Assembly (NCBI GenBank): GCA_963663375.1
Contig: OY760195.1
Location: 1,674,001-1,738,000 of the forward strand
Reading direction: 5' to 3'
Source of the DNA: JAYREN01 sp963663375
GTDB lineage: Bacteria; Acidobacteriota; Holophagae; Holophagales; Holophagaceae
DNA length: 64,000 nt
Of the stretch, positions 25,008 to 33,094 are shown one piece after another; position 1 is the stretch's first letter; every line of letters begins with the position of its first letter. The notes below the pieces were generated by a model. The model made no database searches and was not told the DNA's origin. It saw nothing but the letters and a program-made list of their open reading frames with translations. A program made the translations under genes and the position numbers.

Positions 25008-25013
25008 TAAGCT
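25008..25013 (+). promoter_or_regulatory. -10-like element directly before the nth fusion gene
   Basis: TAAGCT is followed by 6 nt and ATG 25020, with no purine-rich ribosome binding site of standard spacing. The arrangement suggests a leaderless transcript. Confidence 0.4.
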
Positions 25014-25019
25014 GGGGAC

Positions 25020-26468
25020 ATGCGATGGACGAAAGCCCGCCTCACCCAGCTTCTGGAGCTCCTGGGAGCCGCCTACCCGGATGCCCGCTGCGCCCTGGAG
25101 CACCGAACCCCCTTCGAACTGGTGGTGGCCACCATCCTGAGCGCCCAGTGTACGGATGCCCGGGTGAACCTCACCACGCCCACCCTCTTCGCCCGCTACC
25201 CCGATGCGGCGGCCCTGGCGGCGGCCCAACCCGCCGAACTGGAAGCCCTCATCCATGCCACGGGGTTCTTCCGCAACAAGGCCCGCAATCTCATCGGCCT
25301 GGGCCAAGCCCTGATCACCCGCCATGGAGGAAAAGTGCCCCGCGACCCCGGGGAACTGAGCGCCCTGCCCGGGGTGGGCCAGAAGACCGCCAATGTGGTG
25401 CTGGCCAACGCCTTCGCCGTGCCCGCCCTGGCGGTGGACACGCACATCTTCCGAGTGGCGCGGCGACTGGGCCTCTCCGAGGCCACCACGCCGGAAAAGG
25501 TCGAGGCCGATCTCTGTCGACTCTTTCCCCGCACCACCTGGATCGACCTGCACCACCAGCTCATCTGGCATGGCCGCCGCACCTGCGATGCGCGAAAACC
25601 CGCCTGCGGAAGCTGCCCCGTGCGGGATCTCTGCCCCACCGGGCAGGGCAAAACCGTGGATCCCCATACGGGCCAGAAGGTGGTGCCTGCAGCCTACAAA
25701 CCACCGACAACGCCAAACGCCGCGGCGCCCGAGTCGGCCTCCGCGCCCCGCCGGATCGTCTCCCTCGTCCCCAGCGTCACCGAACTCCTCGCCCAGTGGG
25801 GACTGGCCTCCAGGATGGCGGGTCGCACCCGCTACTGCGTGGAACCCCGCTGGATCCGAAACCTGGTGCCCGCCTTCGGAGGCACCAAGGATCCCGACAT
25901 CCCAGGCATCCTCGCCCAGCACCCCGATCTGGTGATCCTCGAGAAGGACGAAAACACCCTCGAGACCGCCCAGGCCCTTCGCCAGGCGGGAGTTCCGTTG
26001 CTCGTGCTGGAGATTCGCACCGTCGCCGACTGCGCCCAGGCCTGGCTCCAGCTGGGGGAGGCCCTGGGTACGCCCGAACTGGCGAGGCCCCGCGCCGAAG
26101 CCCTCCGGGCCAGCCTCAAGCCGTCTCGAAAGAAGGGCCCGCGCACCCTGACCCTGGTATGGAAGGCCCCGTGGATCGCGGCGGGGCCGAATACGTACGT
26201 CTCGGATCTTGCCCGCCAGGCGGGCCTGATGCCCATCGGCCCCGAGGGTTACCCACGCCTTTCCGAAGCTGAAATGGAGGCCCTGGAGCCGGAGCTCATC
26301 CTCCTGCCTACGGACCCCTTCCGCTTCACCCAGCGGCACCGCAGCGAACTGGCCCGCCGCTTCCCGAAGGCCGCCGTCCATGTGCTGGAAGGCAGGGCCC
26401 TTACCTGGATGCTGAGCCGCACCGAGGAAGGCCTCAAACTCCTGCGGCAGGTGCGGGACAAATCCTGA
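25020..26468 (+). CDS. nth: Endonuclease III fused to a BtuF-like helical-backbone binding domain
   Basis: The 482-residue protein joins two unrelated domains. Residues 1-215 are endonuclease III, a DNA glycosylase/AP lyase: the helix-hairpin-helix LPGVGQKTANVVL carries the catalytic Lys, VDTHIFRV the catalytic Asp, and the C-x6-C-x2-C-x5-C cluster loop (CDARKPAC, CGSC, ending in C) is complete. After a Pro/Ala linker, residues from about 240 (RRIVSLVPSVTELL) to 480 form a BtuF/FepB-type periplasmic-binding fold with IPGILAQHPDLVI, as in cobalamin- or iron-chelate-binding proteins. There is no signal peptide, so the binding domain must be cytoplasmic. The frame is continuous without an internal stop or start of note. 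Confidence 0.85.
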   Translation: MRWTKARLTQLLELLGAAYPDARCALEHRTPFELVVATILSAQCTDARVNLTTPTLFARYPDAAALAAAQPAELEALIHATGFFRNKARNLIGLGQALITRHGGKVPRDPGELSALPGVGQKTANVVLANAFAVPALAVDTHIFRVARRLGLSEATTPEKVEADLCRLFPRTTWIDLHHQLIWHGRRTCDARKPACGSCPVRDLCPTGQGKTVDPHTGQKVVPAAYKPPTTPNAAAPESASAPRRIVSLVPSVTELLAQWGLASRMAGRTRYCVEPRWIRNLVPAFGGTKDPDIPGILAQHPDLVILEKDENTLETAQALRQAGVPLLVLEIRTVADCAQAWLQLGEALGTPELARPRAEALRASLKPSRKKGPRTLTLVWKAPWIAAGPNTYVSDLARQAGLMPIGPEGYPRLSEAEMEALEPELILLPTDPFRFTQRHRSELARRFPKAAVHVLEGRALTWMLSRTEEGLKLLRQVRDKS

Positions 26469-26525
26469 ATTCCCTCACGCTGCGAGGTATCCTTTATTCG
26501 TTCCTTTTCGCCTCCAGGAGAACCC

Positions 26526-28178
26526 ATGTCCCACTCCGCCCTCCTCTTCACCCTGGTGCTGCTCGGCCCCGCCCTGCTGGCCCAGTCGCCCAAAGCTCCC
26601 GCGGCCTCCGCAAAATCCCAGGTCGAAGTCTCGTACGAGCGGTTCCGGGAGCTTTTCGACGAGGAGAAACCCGGTGCCGAGGCCGCCCTTGCCGCGCTGG
26701 AAAAGGCCTTTCCCGGCCACAAGCTCACCCTCGACGCCCGCAAGCGCTTCGATGCCCCCCTGAAGACGCTCCCCGGCAAGGCGGCCCCGGCCTTCAAGGT
26801 CGCCAGCCTCGAAGACCCCAAGGTCGAATACAGCCTCGACACCTTCAAGGGCAAGCATGTGCTCCTCGAGTTCTGGGCCACCTGGTGCCCGTACTGCGTG
26901 GCGGACCTCCCGAACGTCCACAAGGCTTGGGAGCGCTTCAAGGGCAAGAATTTCGAGATCCTGAGCTTCAGCCTGGACAAGAAGGCTGAGGACATCGCGG
27001 CCTTCCGCAAGGCCAAGCAGCCCATGCCCTGGAAGCACGCCTTCCTGCCCGGCATGAAGAACCATCCCATCGCCGAGGCCTATGGCGCGGCGGGCATCCC
27101 CAAATACGTGCTGGTTGCCCCCGATGGCAAGATCGTCGCCTCCGATGGCGATCTGCGCGGCGACAAGCTGGAAGGTGCCCTGGCGAAATTCCTGGAGAAC
27201 CCCGCTCAGGCCGTGCTGGAGGAAGTCCGCGGCGTCGTGAAGGGGGTGGGCGAGGCCCGCAAGGCGCATCTTCAGGGGGGCAAGACACCCCAGAGCTTCA
27301 CGCCGGAGGTGGCCGCATCGCTGCAATCCATCCAGGCGCGACTCGCCCAGGAAACCCGACCCGAAGTGCGCCAGGCCCTGCTGGTGGGGCAGTACCAGCT
27401 CGTTCTGCTGCAGAAGAAGGATCCGGATGCGACTCTCACCGCGAGCCTCAAGAAGGAAGTGTCTTCCGTTTCCCCCGCCTGGGGCTTGAGCACGGGGCTC
27501 CTTCCCCGCTTCCTGGAAACCCGCTTCCCCGATCCTCGCGAAGCCGAGGCCTTCGCCGCTGAGGGCCGGGAGAAGCACCCCGATGCGGGTGTGCGCGCGG
27601 CCCTCACCATGGCCCAGTTCGAAGCCAACCTCGGGGAGAATGACGCGGTGGCCAAGACCGCCCTCGAGCGCCTGGAAAAGGAATTCGCCACCGTGGAGGA
27701 CACGAAGTTCGCCCGCCGGATGTGGGACGCCCAGGCCAAGACCGCCGCGGGCATTCCGGCCCCCGCCTTCGACGTTATCGATCTGGCCGATCCCACCCGA
27801 CACTTCACCAACGACACCTTCAAGGGCAAGTATGTGCTGGTGGATTTCTGGGCCAGTTGGTGCCCCCCCTGCCGCGCTGAACTGCCGGGCGTCCACAGGG
27901 CCTGGGAGCGCTTCAAGGGGAAAAACTTCGAGATCCTGAGCCTCTCCTGGGATCTGAAGGCCGAAGACGTCGCCACCTGGCGCGCCCTTCCCGAGAGCCC
28001 CATGCCCTGGAAGCACGCCTACCTGGGCCGAGGCAAGCACCCCCTCAACGAGGCCTATGGCGTGGTGGGCATCCCCAAGCCCATCCTCATCGGCCCCGAC
28101 GGCAAGATCGTGGCCACCGATGCCAAACTGCGCGGCGCGAACCTGGAAAAGACGCTGGAGCATTATCTGAGTAAGTGA
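26526..28178 (+). CDS. Secreted protein with two TlpA-type thioredoxin domains
   Basis: The 550-residue protein has an N-terminal signal peptide (LLFTLVLLGPALLAQ). It carries two TlpA/ResA-like thioredoxin domains, at about residues 75-215 with active site WCPYC, and about 415-550 with WCPPC. Between them is a helical region of about 190 residues. Both domains contain the family's GIPKYVLVAPDGKIV/GIPKPILIGPDGKIV block with the cis-Pro loop. Such proteins reduce disulfides in the periplasm, for example in cytochrome c maturation, and would draw electrons from a DsbD-type protein like the one encoded at 30524. AGGAGAACCC precedes ATG 26526. The stop is 9 nt from the convergent dehydrogenase gene. 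Confidence 0.86.
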   Translation: MSHSALLFTLVLLGPALLAQSPKAPAASAKSQVEVSYERFRELFDEEKPGAEAALAALEKAFPGHKLTLDARKRFDAPLKTLPGKAAPAFKVASLEDPKVEYSLDTFKGKHVLLEFWATWCPYCVADLPNVHKAWERFKGKNFEILSFSLDKKAEDIAAFRKAKQPMPWKHAFLPGMKNHPIAEAYGAAGIPKYVLVAPDGKIVASDGDLRGDKLEGALAKFLENPAQAVLEEVRGVVKGVGEARKAHLQGGKTPQSFTPEVAASLQSIQARLAQETRPEVRQALLVGQYQLVLLQKKDPDATLTASLKKEVSSVSPAWGLSTGLLPRFLETRFPDPREAEAFAAEGREKHPDAGVRAALTMAQFEANLGENDAVAKTALERLEKEFATVEDTKFARRMWDAQAKTAAGIPAPAFDVIDLADPTRHFTNDTFKGKYVLVDFWASWCPPCRAELPGVHRAWERFKGKNFEILSLSWDLKAEDVATWRALPESPMPWKHAYLGRGKHPLNEAYGVVGIPKPILIGPDGKIVATDAKLRGANLEKTLEHYLSK

Positions 28179-28187
28179 AGCATTACC

Positions 28188-29126
28188 CTACGAGTACCCA
28201 ACCTCCTTCAACAGCCCCTTCAGCACCCCTGCGGAACGCTGGAGGGCGGCCTCCTCTCCGGGTGTCAGCGCCACCGAAAGCAGCTCTCGGATACCTTCGC
28301 GCCCAAGGATGGCCGGAAGGCTCAGGCAGACATCTGTCACGCCGTTCCGGTTCTCGATGTAGGAGGATACGCATAGAAGCCGATTCTCGTCGTTGAGAAT
28401 GGCCTTGATGATCCGAGTGACGGCCATGGAGATGGCGTAGTAGGTGGCCCCCTTGCGGGTGATGACCTCCTGGCCAGCAAGCAGGACGTCCCTGCTGATG
28501 GTTTCGATATCCTCCGGCGAAAGCAGCGGATGCTCCCGGGAGGGGTATTCGGAGATGAGCACGGGACCAATGGTGGCGGAACTCCACAAGGGAACTCCTG
28601 AATCTCCATGCTCCCCGATGACCATGGCATGGAGATTTCGGGGATCCACCCGGAAGCGATGGCTCAGCAGGTATTTGAAACGCGAGGAATCCAGCACTGT
28701 TCCCGATCCGAACACCTTGTGTCGGTCAATGCCCAAGCGCCGATAGGACACATAGGTCAGCACATCCATCGGGTTGCTGACCACGAGAAACAAGGAGCGA
28801 CCGTTGTAGTGCGGCTTGATTTTTTCGAGGATCGCTTCGGTGATGGCGACGTTTCCACGGGCTAGGTCGAGGCGCGATTCCCCGGGCTTCCGCCCCCGCC
28901 CAGCGGTATGCACGATGATGTCGGCATCCTCGACCCCCTCGTAACCCTCGGCCCGCAGGTGCACACGCTCAGAAACCGCGCCTCCGTGGGCGATGTCCAG
29001 GACTTCCCCGAAGGCTTTGTCCATGTTGAGATCGATGAGGCTCACCTCACTGGCCACGGCCTGGATTGCCAGGGTGTATGCAAGGGTGGCTCCCACATTG
29101 CCTGCGCCGATGATTGCGATTTTCAT
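28188..29126 (-). CDS. L-lactate/malate dehydrogenase family enzyme
   Basis: The 312-residue protein is a complete LDH/MDH-family NAD-dependent dehydrogenase. GAGNVGATLA is the Rossmann loop, GEHGDSGVP carries the catalytic His, and DLARGN and VSNPMDVLTY are conserved. The substrate-specificity loop reads GRKPGESRLDL: the residue before KPG, Gln102 in classical LDH and Arg in MDH, is Arg here, while the following GES-RLDL is LDH-like. The enzyme may therefore prefer oxaloacetate/malate, or be mixed. GGGGAGCCCAA precedes ATG 29126. It is convergent with the thioredoxin gene and divergent from a YgjV-like membrane protein. Confidence 0.85.
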   Translation of the reverse strand: MKIAIIGAGNVGATLAYTLAIQAVASEVSLIDLNMDKAFGEVLDIAHGGAVSERVHLRAEGYEGVEDADIIVHTAGRGRKPGESRLDLARGNVAITEAILEKIKPHYNGRSLFLVVSNPMDVLTYVSYRRLGIDRHKVFGSGTVLDSSRFKYLLSHRFRVDPRNLHAMVIGEHGDSGVPLWSSATIGPVLISEYPSREHPLLSPEDIETISRDVLLAGQEVITRKGATYYAISMAVTRIIKAILNDENRLLCVSSYIENRNGVTDVCLSLPAILGREGIRELLSVALTPGEEAALQRSAGVLKGLLKEVGYS

Positions 29127-29267
29127 TTGGGCTCCCCACGGGGTGGAACAACTGCTTCGGTCCCATCTCGATTCTTCAGCTACATGGACCACATGGGTTG
29201 GATGCACCCGGCCTTCCGTGTTTGTTTCAAAATCCCTCTGACCAGAAAATTCCAAAAGGAGTCTCGA

Positions 29268-29906
29268 ATGCACCAACTGACTTGGCTTGAAGGATTCGGG
29301 TATCTCGCATCCGTGATTGTGGCCGTGTCACTGATGATGAGTTCCATCGTGAAACTGCGCTGGTACAACCTGGTGGGCGCATCGGCGTTCTCGGTCTACG
29401 GGTTCCTGATCCAGGCCTACCCTGTGGGAGTTCTCAACGGCTTCATCGCCCTTTGCGATGTCTACTATCTGGTGCGCATTTACTCCGCCAAGGAGCGCCT
29501 TCGCATCATCAACGTGCCACCCGGCTCCGAATATCTGCAGTGCGTTTTCGACGAATACCGCACCGAGATCAGTCGCCTCTTTCCCGACTTCGACTTTCGC
29601 CTGGAGAGCAACCGTGTGAGCCTCTACGTGCTCCGCAATCTCGTCCCCGCCTGCGTCTTCATCGGCACACCCGGTGATGATGGAGTGCTCAGCGTCGATC
29701 TCGACTTCGTGGTCCCCGCGTACCGGGACTTCAAGCCCGGGGAGTTCCTCTTCATCGAGAACCAGCAGCTCTTCCGGGATCTCGGTTTCCGTCGCCTGCA
29801 GGCCCATTCCCACGCCCGCCACCACGATGCCTACCTCCGCCGCATGGGCTTCACCCCGGCGGGCCAGGAGAAGGGCGCCACCCTCTTTACCCGGGAGCTT
29901 GCCTAG
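29268..29906 (+). CDS. YgjV-like inner membrane protein
   Basis: The 212-residue protein starts with three hydrophobic helices (about residues 8-75), including SLMMSSIVKLRWYNLVGASAF, which matches the small YgjV-type membrane family. The C-terminal 130 residues are soluble and end in an acetyltransferase-like segment (RDLGFRRLQAHSHARHH, YLRRMGF). AAAAGGAGTCTCG before ATG 29268 is an excellent ribosome binding site. Its role is unknown. It is followed by a strong promoter for hsp20, so it is probably a separate transcript. Fusion of a YgjV-type bundle to this soluble tail may be a lineage feature. Confidence 0.62.
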   Translation: MHQLTWLEGFGYLASVIVAVSLMMSSIVKLRWYNLVGASAFSVYGFLIQAYPVGVLNGFIALCDVYYLVRIYSAKERLRIINVPPGSEYLQCVFDEYRTEISRLFPDFDFRLESNRVSLYVLRNLVPACVFIGTPGDDGVLSVDLDFVVPAYRDFKPGEFLFIENQQLFRDLGFRRLQAHSHARHHDAYLRRMGFTPAGQEKGATLFTRELA

Positions 29907-29922
29907 CCCCTTCGCTACCATC

Positions 29923-29950
29923 TTGACATCTGCTTCTTGTGGACTAATAT
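29923..29950 (+). promoter_or_regulatory. Sigma-70-type promoter for hsp20
   Basis: TTGACA (29923-29928) and TAATAT (29945-29950) are separated by 16 nt. It is the best housekeeping-type promoter in the window. A leader of about 45 nt would carry AAAGGAG before the Hsp20 ATG. Confidence 0.7.
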
Positions 29951-30002
29951 TTTCTTCGGATGATTAATCCACCACCCCACTCGGGGAGAAAGGAGCAGCA
30001 TC

Positions 30003-30461
30003 ATGAACCTCATCCGAACCCGCGAACCTCAACGTTATTCCGTGCCAGCCGAGGCCCTCGAACCCTTCCGGCTCATGCGGAACCTGCTTCGGTGGGACCC
30101 CTATCGGGAAGGGACCTTTTCTGGCGAGGGCACGGCCTTCATGCCCTCCTTCGATGTGAAGGAAACCCCCGAGGCCTACGTCCTGACCGCAGACATGCCC
30201 GGCATCCGCAAGGAGGATCTGGATATCCAGTTGGCGGGTAACCGCTTGAGCATCAGCGGCCGCCGGGAGGCTGAAGGGGTGCGCGAAGGCGAACGCTACT
30301 ACTCCCAGGAGCGCTCGTACGGCACCTTCAACCGGACCTTCTCCCTGCCCGAGGAAGTCCAACCGGGGCAGGTCACCGCCGATCTCCGGGAGGGCGTCCT
30401 GCACCTCACCGTGCCCAAGAGTCCCGAGATCCGCCCCCAGAAGATCACCATCAACGGCTGA
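30003..30461 (+). CDS. Small heat-shock protein Hsp20 (alpha-crystallin family)
   Basis: The 152-residue protein has the alpha-crystallin domain at about residues 45-145: FDVKETPEAYVLTADMPG begins it, and GTFNRTFSLPEEV and LREGVLHLTVPK end it, with a final KITING tail. Hsp20 proteins are ATP-independent holdases that bind unfolding proteins in the cytoplasm. ATG 30003 has GAAAGGAGCAGC upstream. A strong TTGACA/TAATAT promoter and a 20-bp terminator hairpin frame it as a single-gene transcript. No CIRCE-like inverted repeat is visible in the leader. Confidence 0.92.
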   Translation: MNLIRTREPQRYSVPAEALEPFRLMRNLLRWDPYREGTFSGEGTAFMPSFDVKETPEAYVLTADMPGIRKEDLDIQLAGNRLSISGRREAEGVREGERYYSQERSYGTFNRTFSLPEEVQPGQVTADLREGVLHLTVPKSPEIRPQKITING

Positions 30462-30468
30462 AGGGGCC

Positions 30469-30513
30469 GGTAACGCGAGAACGCCCGGAGTCCCCGGGCG
30501 TTCTCGCGTTACC
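30469..30513. terminator. 20-bp terminator hairpin between hsp20 and dsbD
   Basis: The sequence at 30469-30488 (GGTAACGCGAGAACGCCCGG) is perfectly complementary to 30494-30513, with a 5-nt loop. It lies 8 nt after hsp20 and 11 nt after the convergent dsbD stop, so it can serve both. Confidence 0.85.
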
Positions 30514-30523
30514 AGAGAAGAAC

Positions 30524-32269
30524 CTATCGACCCTCGAGCCATCCCAGCATGCCCGCCGGTTTCTCGAAGCCCATCAGGCGGGGGCGGACTTCCTTCCCCT
30601 CGGCGTCCATGAGCATCACCGAGGGATAGCCCGTGATCTTGAAGACCGGCTGCAGGTCCTTGCGCTTGGCGTCTGTATCGATGCGCACCGCCACGGCATT
30701 CTTGGCGATCCAGGCGCGCACCGCCGGATCGGGCCAGGTCTTCTCGTCCAGCTCCTTGCACTGGGCGCACCACTCGGCGTAGATGTCCACGAGCACCAGC
30801 TTGTTCTCGGCCTTGGCCTTCTTCAGGGCGCCTTCGTAATCCTGCTCCAGCCAATCCTTGCGGGTGGGTTCTGCGGCGGCCACAGCGGGTCCGCCGCTCG
30901 GCAGAATGCTCCGATTGAAGGCCACTTCGCTGGCCCGAACGCAGTGGAGGATCCCCAGCACCAGCAACAGAATCCCGAAGCCCTTTCGGATCTGCCCCAG
31001 GAAGCTCTCGGCGGGCTCGAACACGCCGAATACGGCGGCACCAATCAACTGGAGCGCCCCCAACATGGCAAGGAGCATCCACTCCGGCACGATCAGGCGC
31101 ACGCTCCACACAGCAAAGCCCAGCACGGCGAGGCCCATGATGCGCTTGAAGCGGATGAGCCAGTCGCCGCTCTTGGGGAGGGTGGCACTGAAGGTGCCCA
31201 CCACCATGAAGAGCACACCCATGCCCAGGGTGAACACGAAGAGCTTGAGGGCGCCGAGGGTCACATCCCCCTGCTGGGCGATGGCCGCCAACACGGCGCC
31301 CACCACCGGCCCCACGCAAGGGGCCGCGAGGGGGCCAAGCACCAGGCCCATGATGAAGGCGCCCGTGTATCCTTGCCGGGGACCATCGCCCTGCAGCTTC
31401 ATCTGGATGGACTGGGGCAGCTGGATCTCAAAGGCGCCGAAGAGGCTCAGGGCGAAGACGGCAAACAGGATCGCCAAGGGGATCAGGAAGCCGGGTTTCT
31501 GGGCTGCGGCGCCGAAGGCCTCGCCACTCTTGGCCGCGATGACGCCCAGGGCGGTGTACGTGACCGCCATGCCGAGCACAAGCATCAGGGACAGCAGGAA
31601 GCCCTTGGCCCGGCCCCCGCCCTTGGCGCCGATGATGGCCATGGTGATGGGGATCATCGGGAACACACAGGGCGTGAGGCTCGCCCCCATCCCCGCCAGG
31701 AACACCAGCACCAGGGACAACAGGAGCCCATCACGCTTGGGAACTGCGGGGGAAACGGGAGCCGTGGTGGCCTGCTTCGGAGCCTCGACCTTGGCTTCCA
31801 CCACAGGCGTCTGCACCTGCGGTTCCGCCTTCACCTCACCTGAAATTGCGACGGCCTTGGCCGCCGGAATGTCGGAAGCCTTCACCTTCAGCATCTGCAC
31901 GGTGGGCGGGTAGCACACGCCACCTTCGCCTTCCGTGCAAGGCTGGTACTGCACCTCCAACTCAACGGTCCCCGTCAGGCCTTCGCCCAACAGAGGAATG
32001 CGCACCGATCCTTGCCAGACGGGTTCGTTCAGTTCATCTACACCCGTGGGCTGCGGCAGGGGCCCCGCCTTGAGGCTCCCCGGCTTGGATTTCAGGGTCA
32101 CTGCCATGAAACTCTTTTTCAGGTGGGCGCCCTCCGGCACGCTCACCACCACGGCGCCCTTCTGGAGGGACACCTTCACATCGCTCTCGGGATCCAGATG
32201 GATGGCCCGCTGCGCCCAGACACCAACGGTCATGAACAGGGCGAGGAGAAAGAGCTTGAGGGTCCGCAT
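30524..32269 (-). CDS. dsbD: Thiol:disulfide interchange protein DsbD
   Basis: The 581-residue protein has the three DsbD parts. After a signal peptide (LFLLALFMTVGVWAQ), an N-terminal periplasmic alpha domain carries the cysteine pair of YQPCTEGEGGVCYPP. The central eight-helix beta domain has its redox cysteines in LTPCVFPMIP and APCVGPVVG. The C-terminal gamma domain is a thioredoxin fold with EWCAQCK. DsbD moves electrons from cytoplasmic thioredoxin to periplasmic disulfide reducers such as TlpA/ResA proteins. ATG 32269 has GGAGG 5 nt upstream; the frame extends further but without protein character. An AT-rich GCATAT-repeat region lies upstream. Confidence 0.93.
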   Translation of the reverse strand: MRTLKLFLLALFMTVGVWAQRAIHLDPESDVKVSLQKGAVVVSVPEGAHLKKSFMAVTLKSKPGSLKAGPLPQPTGVDELNEPVWQGSVRIPLLGEGLTGTVELEVQYQPCTEGEGGVCYPPTVQMLKVKASDIPAAKAVAISGEVKAEPQVQTPVVEAKVEAPKQATTAPVSPAVPKRDGLLLSLVLVFLAGMGASLTPCVFPMIPITMAIIGAKGGGRAKGFLLSLMLVLGMAVTYTALGVIAAKSGEAFGAAAQKPGFLIPLAILFAVFALSLFGAFEIQLPQSIQMKLQGDGPRQGYTGAFIMGLVLGPLAAPCVGPVVGAVLAAIAQQGDVTLGALKLFVFTLGMGVLFMVVGTFSATLPKSGDWLIRFKRIMGLAVLGFAVWSVRLIVPEWMLLAMLGALQLIGAAVFGVFEPAESFLGQIRKGFGILLLVLGILHCVRASEVAFNRSILPSGGPAVAAAEPTRKDWLEQDYEGALKKAKAENKLVLVDIYAEWCAQCKELDEKTWPDPAVRAWIAKNAVAVRIDTDAKRKDLQPVFKITGYPSVMLMDAEGKEVRPRLMGFEKPAGMLGWLEGR

Positions 32270-32366
32270 TGGGCCTCCAGGGCGAAACAGGAATGATCGG
32301 ATATCCGGGGCCAGCCCCGAGAGTAGAAATCGGCGAAGACCGGGCTGAATCGGATTCGACGCAACC

Positions 32367-32395
32367 GCATATTTGCATATTAATACGCATATTCT
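32367..32395. promoter_or_regulatory. AT-rich GCATAT repeat, candidate operator/promoter
   Basis: GCATAT occurs three times, at 32367, 32375 and 32387, within the only markedly AT-rich stretch nearby. It lies between divergent dsbD and the HD hydrolase gene. The block resembles a winged-helix (ArsR/MarR-type) operator, but the binding protein is unknown. Confidence 0.35.
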
Positions 32396-32428
32396 AGCCA
32401 CCGCAAGGCCCTTTCCTAATCCAGGCGC

Positions 32429-32434
32429 TAGTCT
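32429..32434 (+). promoter_or_regulatory. -10-like element directly before the HD hydrolase gene
   Basis: TAGTCT is followed by GGAAAG and ATG 32441, a 6-nt gap. GGAAAG touches the ATG too closely to act as a ribosome binding site, so a leaderless start is plausible. Confidence 0.4.
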
Positions 32435-32440
32435 GGAAAG

Positions 32441-33094
32441 ATGACCGAGCCCGTTTTTCCCTATCCCTGGTTCCCGCCCCTCTGGAGCCGGCTGGGTGCC
32501 CGGTTCCAGACCGAAGCACGGGACGGGGCCCATGACCTCAGCCATGCCCTGCGGGTGGCTCGGAACGCCGAGTCGCTGGCCGCAGAAGAAGGTGCGGACG
32601 TGGAAGTCTGCGTGGCCGCGGCCCTGCTCCACGATCTCGTCTACCGGCCCAAGAACCACCCAGACTCCGCTCGAACGGCGGGACTCGGTGCCGCGGAGGC
32701 GCGAGCCTGGTGCCGGGACCTCCCGGGATTGGCTCAACGGAGCGAGGCCATCGCGGAGGCCATCGCCACCCACAGTTTCTCAGGGGGCGCTCGGGCCACC
32801 ACTCCGGAAGGCGCCGTGTTGCAAGACGCGGACCGCCTGGAGGCCATCGGCGCCATCGGGCTGGCCCGCTGCTTCGCCACGGGCGGCGCCATGAGGGCGG
32901 GCCTGTGGCATCCCGAGGATCCCTGGGCCGAACACCGCCCCTTGGACGACAAGCGCTTCAGCCTGGATCACTTCGAACAGAAGCTGCTTGGCCTGGCGGC
33001 CCGAATGAACACCCCCGCAGGCCTGCGCCACGCCCAATCACGGCATCGCGTGCTGGTGGAATTCCTCGCCGCGCTCCGGAGCGAATTGGGCTAG
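32441..33094 (+). CDS. HD-domain phosphohydrolase (YedJ-like)
   Basis: The 217-residue protein has the metal-binding HD pattern: HDLSHALRVARNAE supplies the first His, LLHDLVY the HD pair, and LQDADRLEAIGAIGLAR the last Asp. YedJ-type HD hydrolases act on phosphorylated small molecules or nucleotides in the cytoplasm; the exact substrate is unknown. TAG 33092-33094 lies in a CTAG tetramer that also gives the stop of the convergent PAS gene. Confidence 0.8.
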   Translation: MTEPVFPYPWFPPLWSRLGARFQTEARDGAHDLSHALRVARNAESLAAEEGADVEVCVAAALLHDLVYRPKNHPDSARTAGLGAAEARAWCRDLPGLAQRSEAIAEAIATHSFSGGARATTPEGAVLQDADRLEAIGAIGLARCFATGGAMRAGLWHPEDPWAEHRPLDDKRFSLDHFEQKLLGLAARMNTPAGLRHAQSRHRVLVEFLAALRSELG

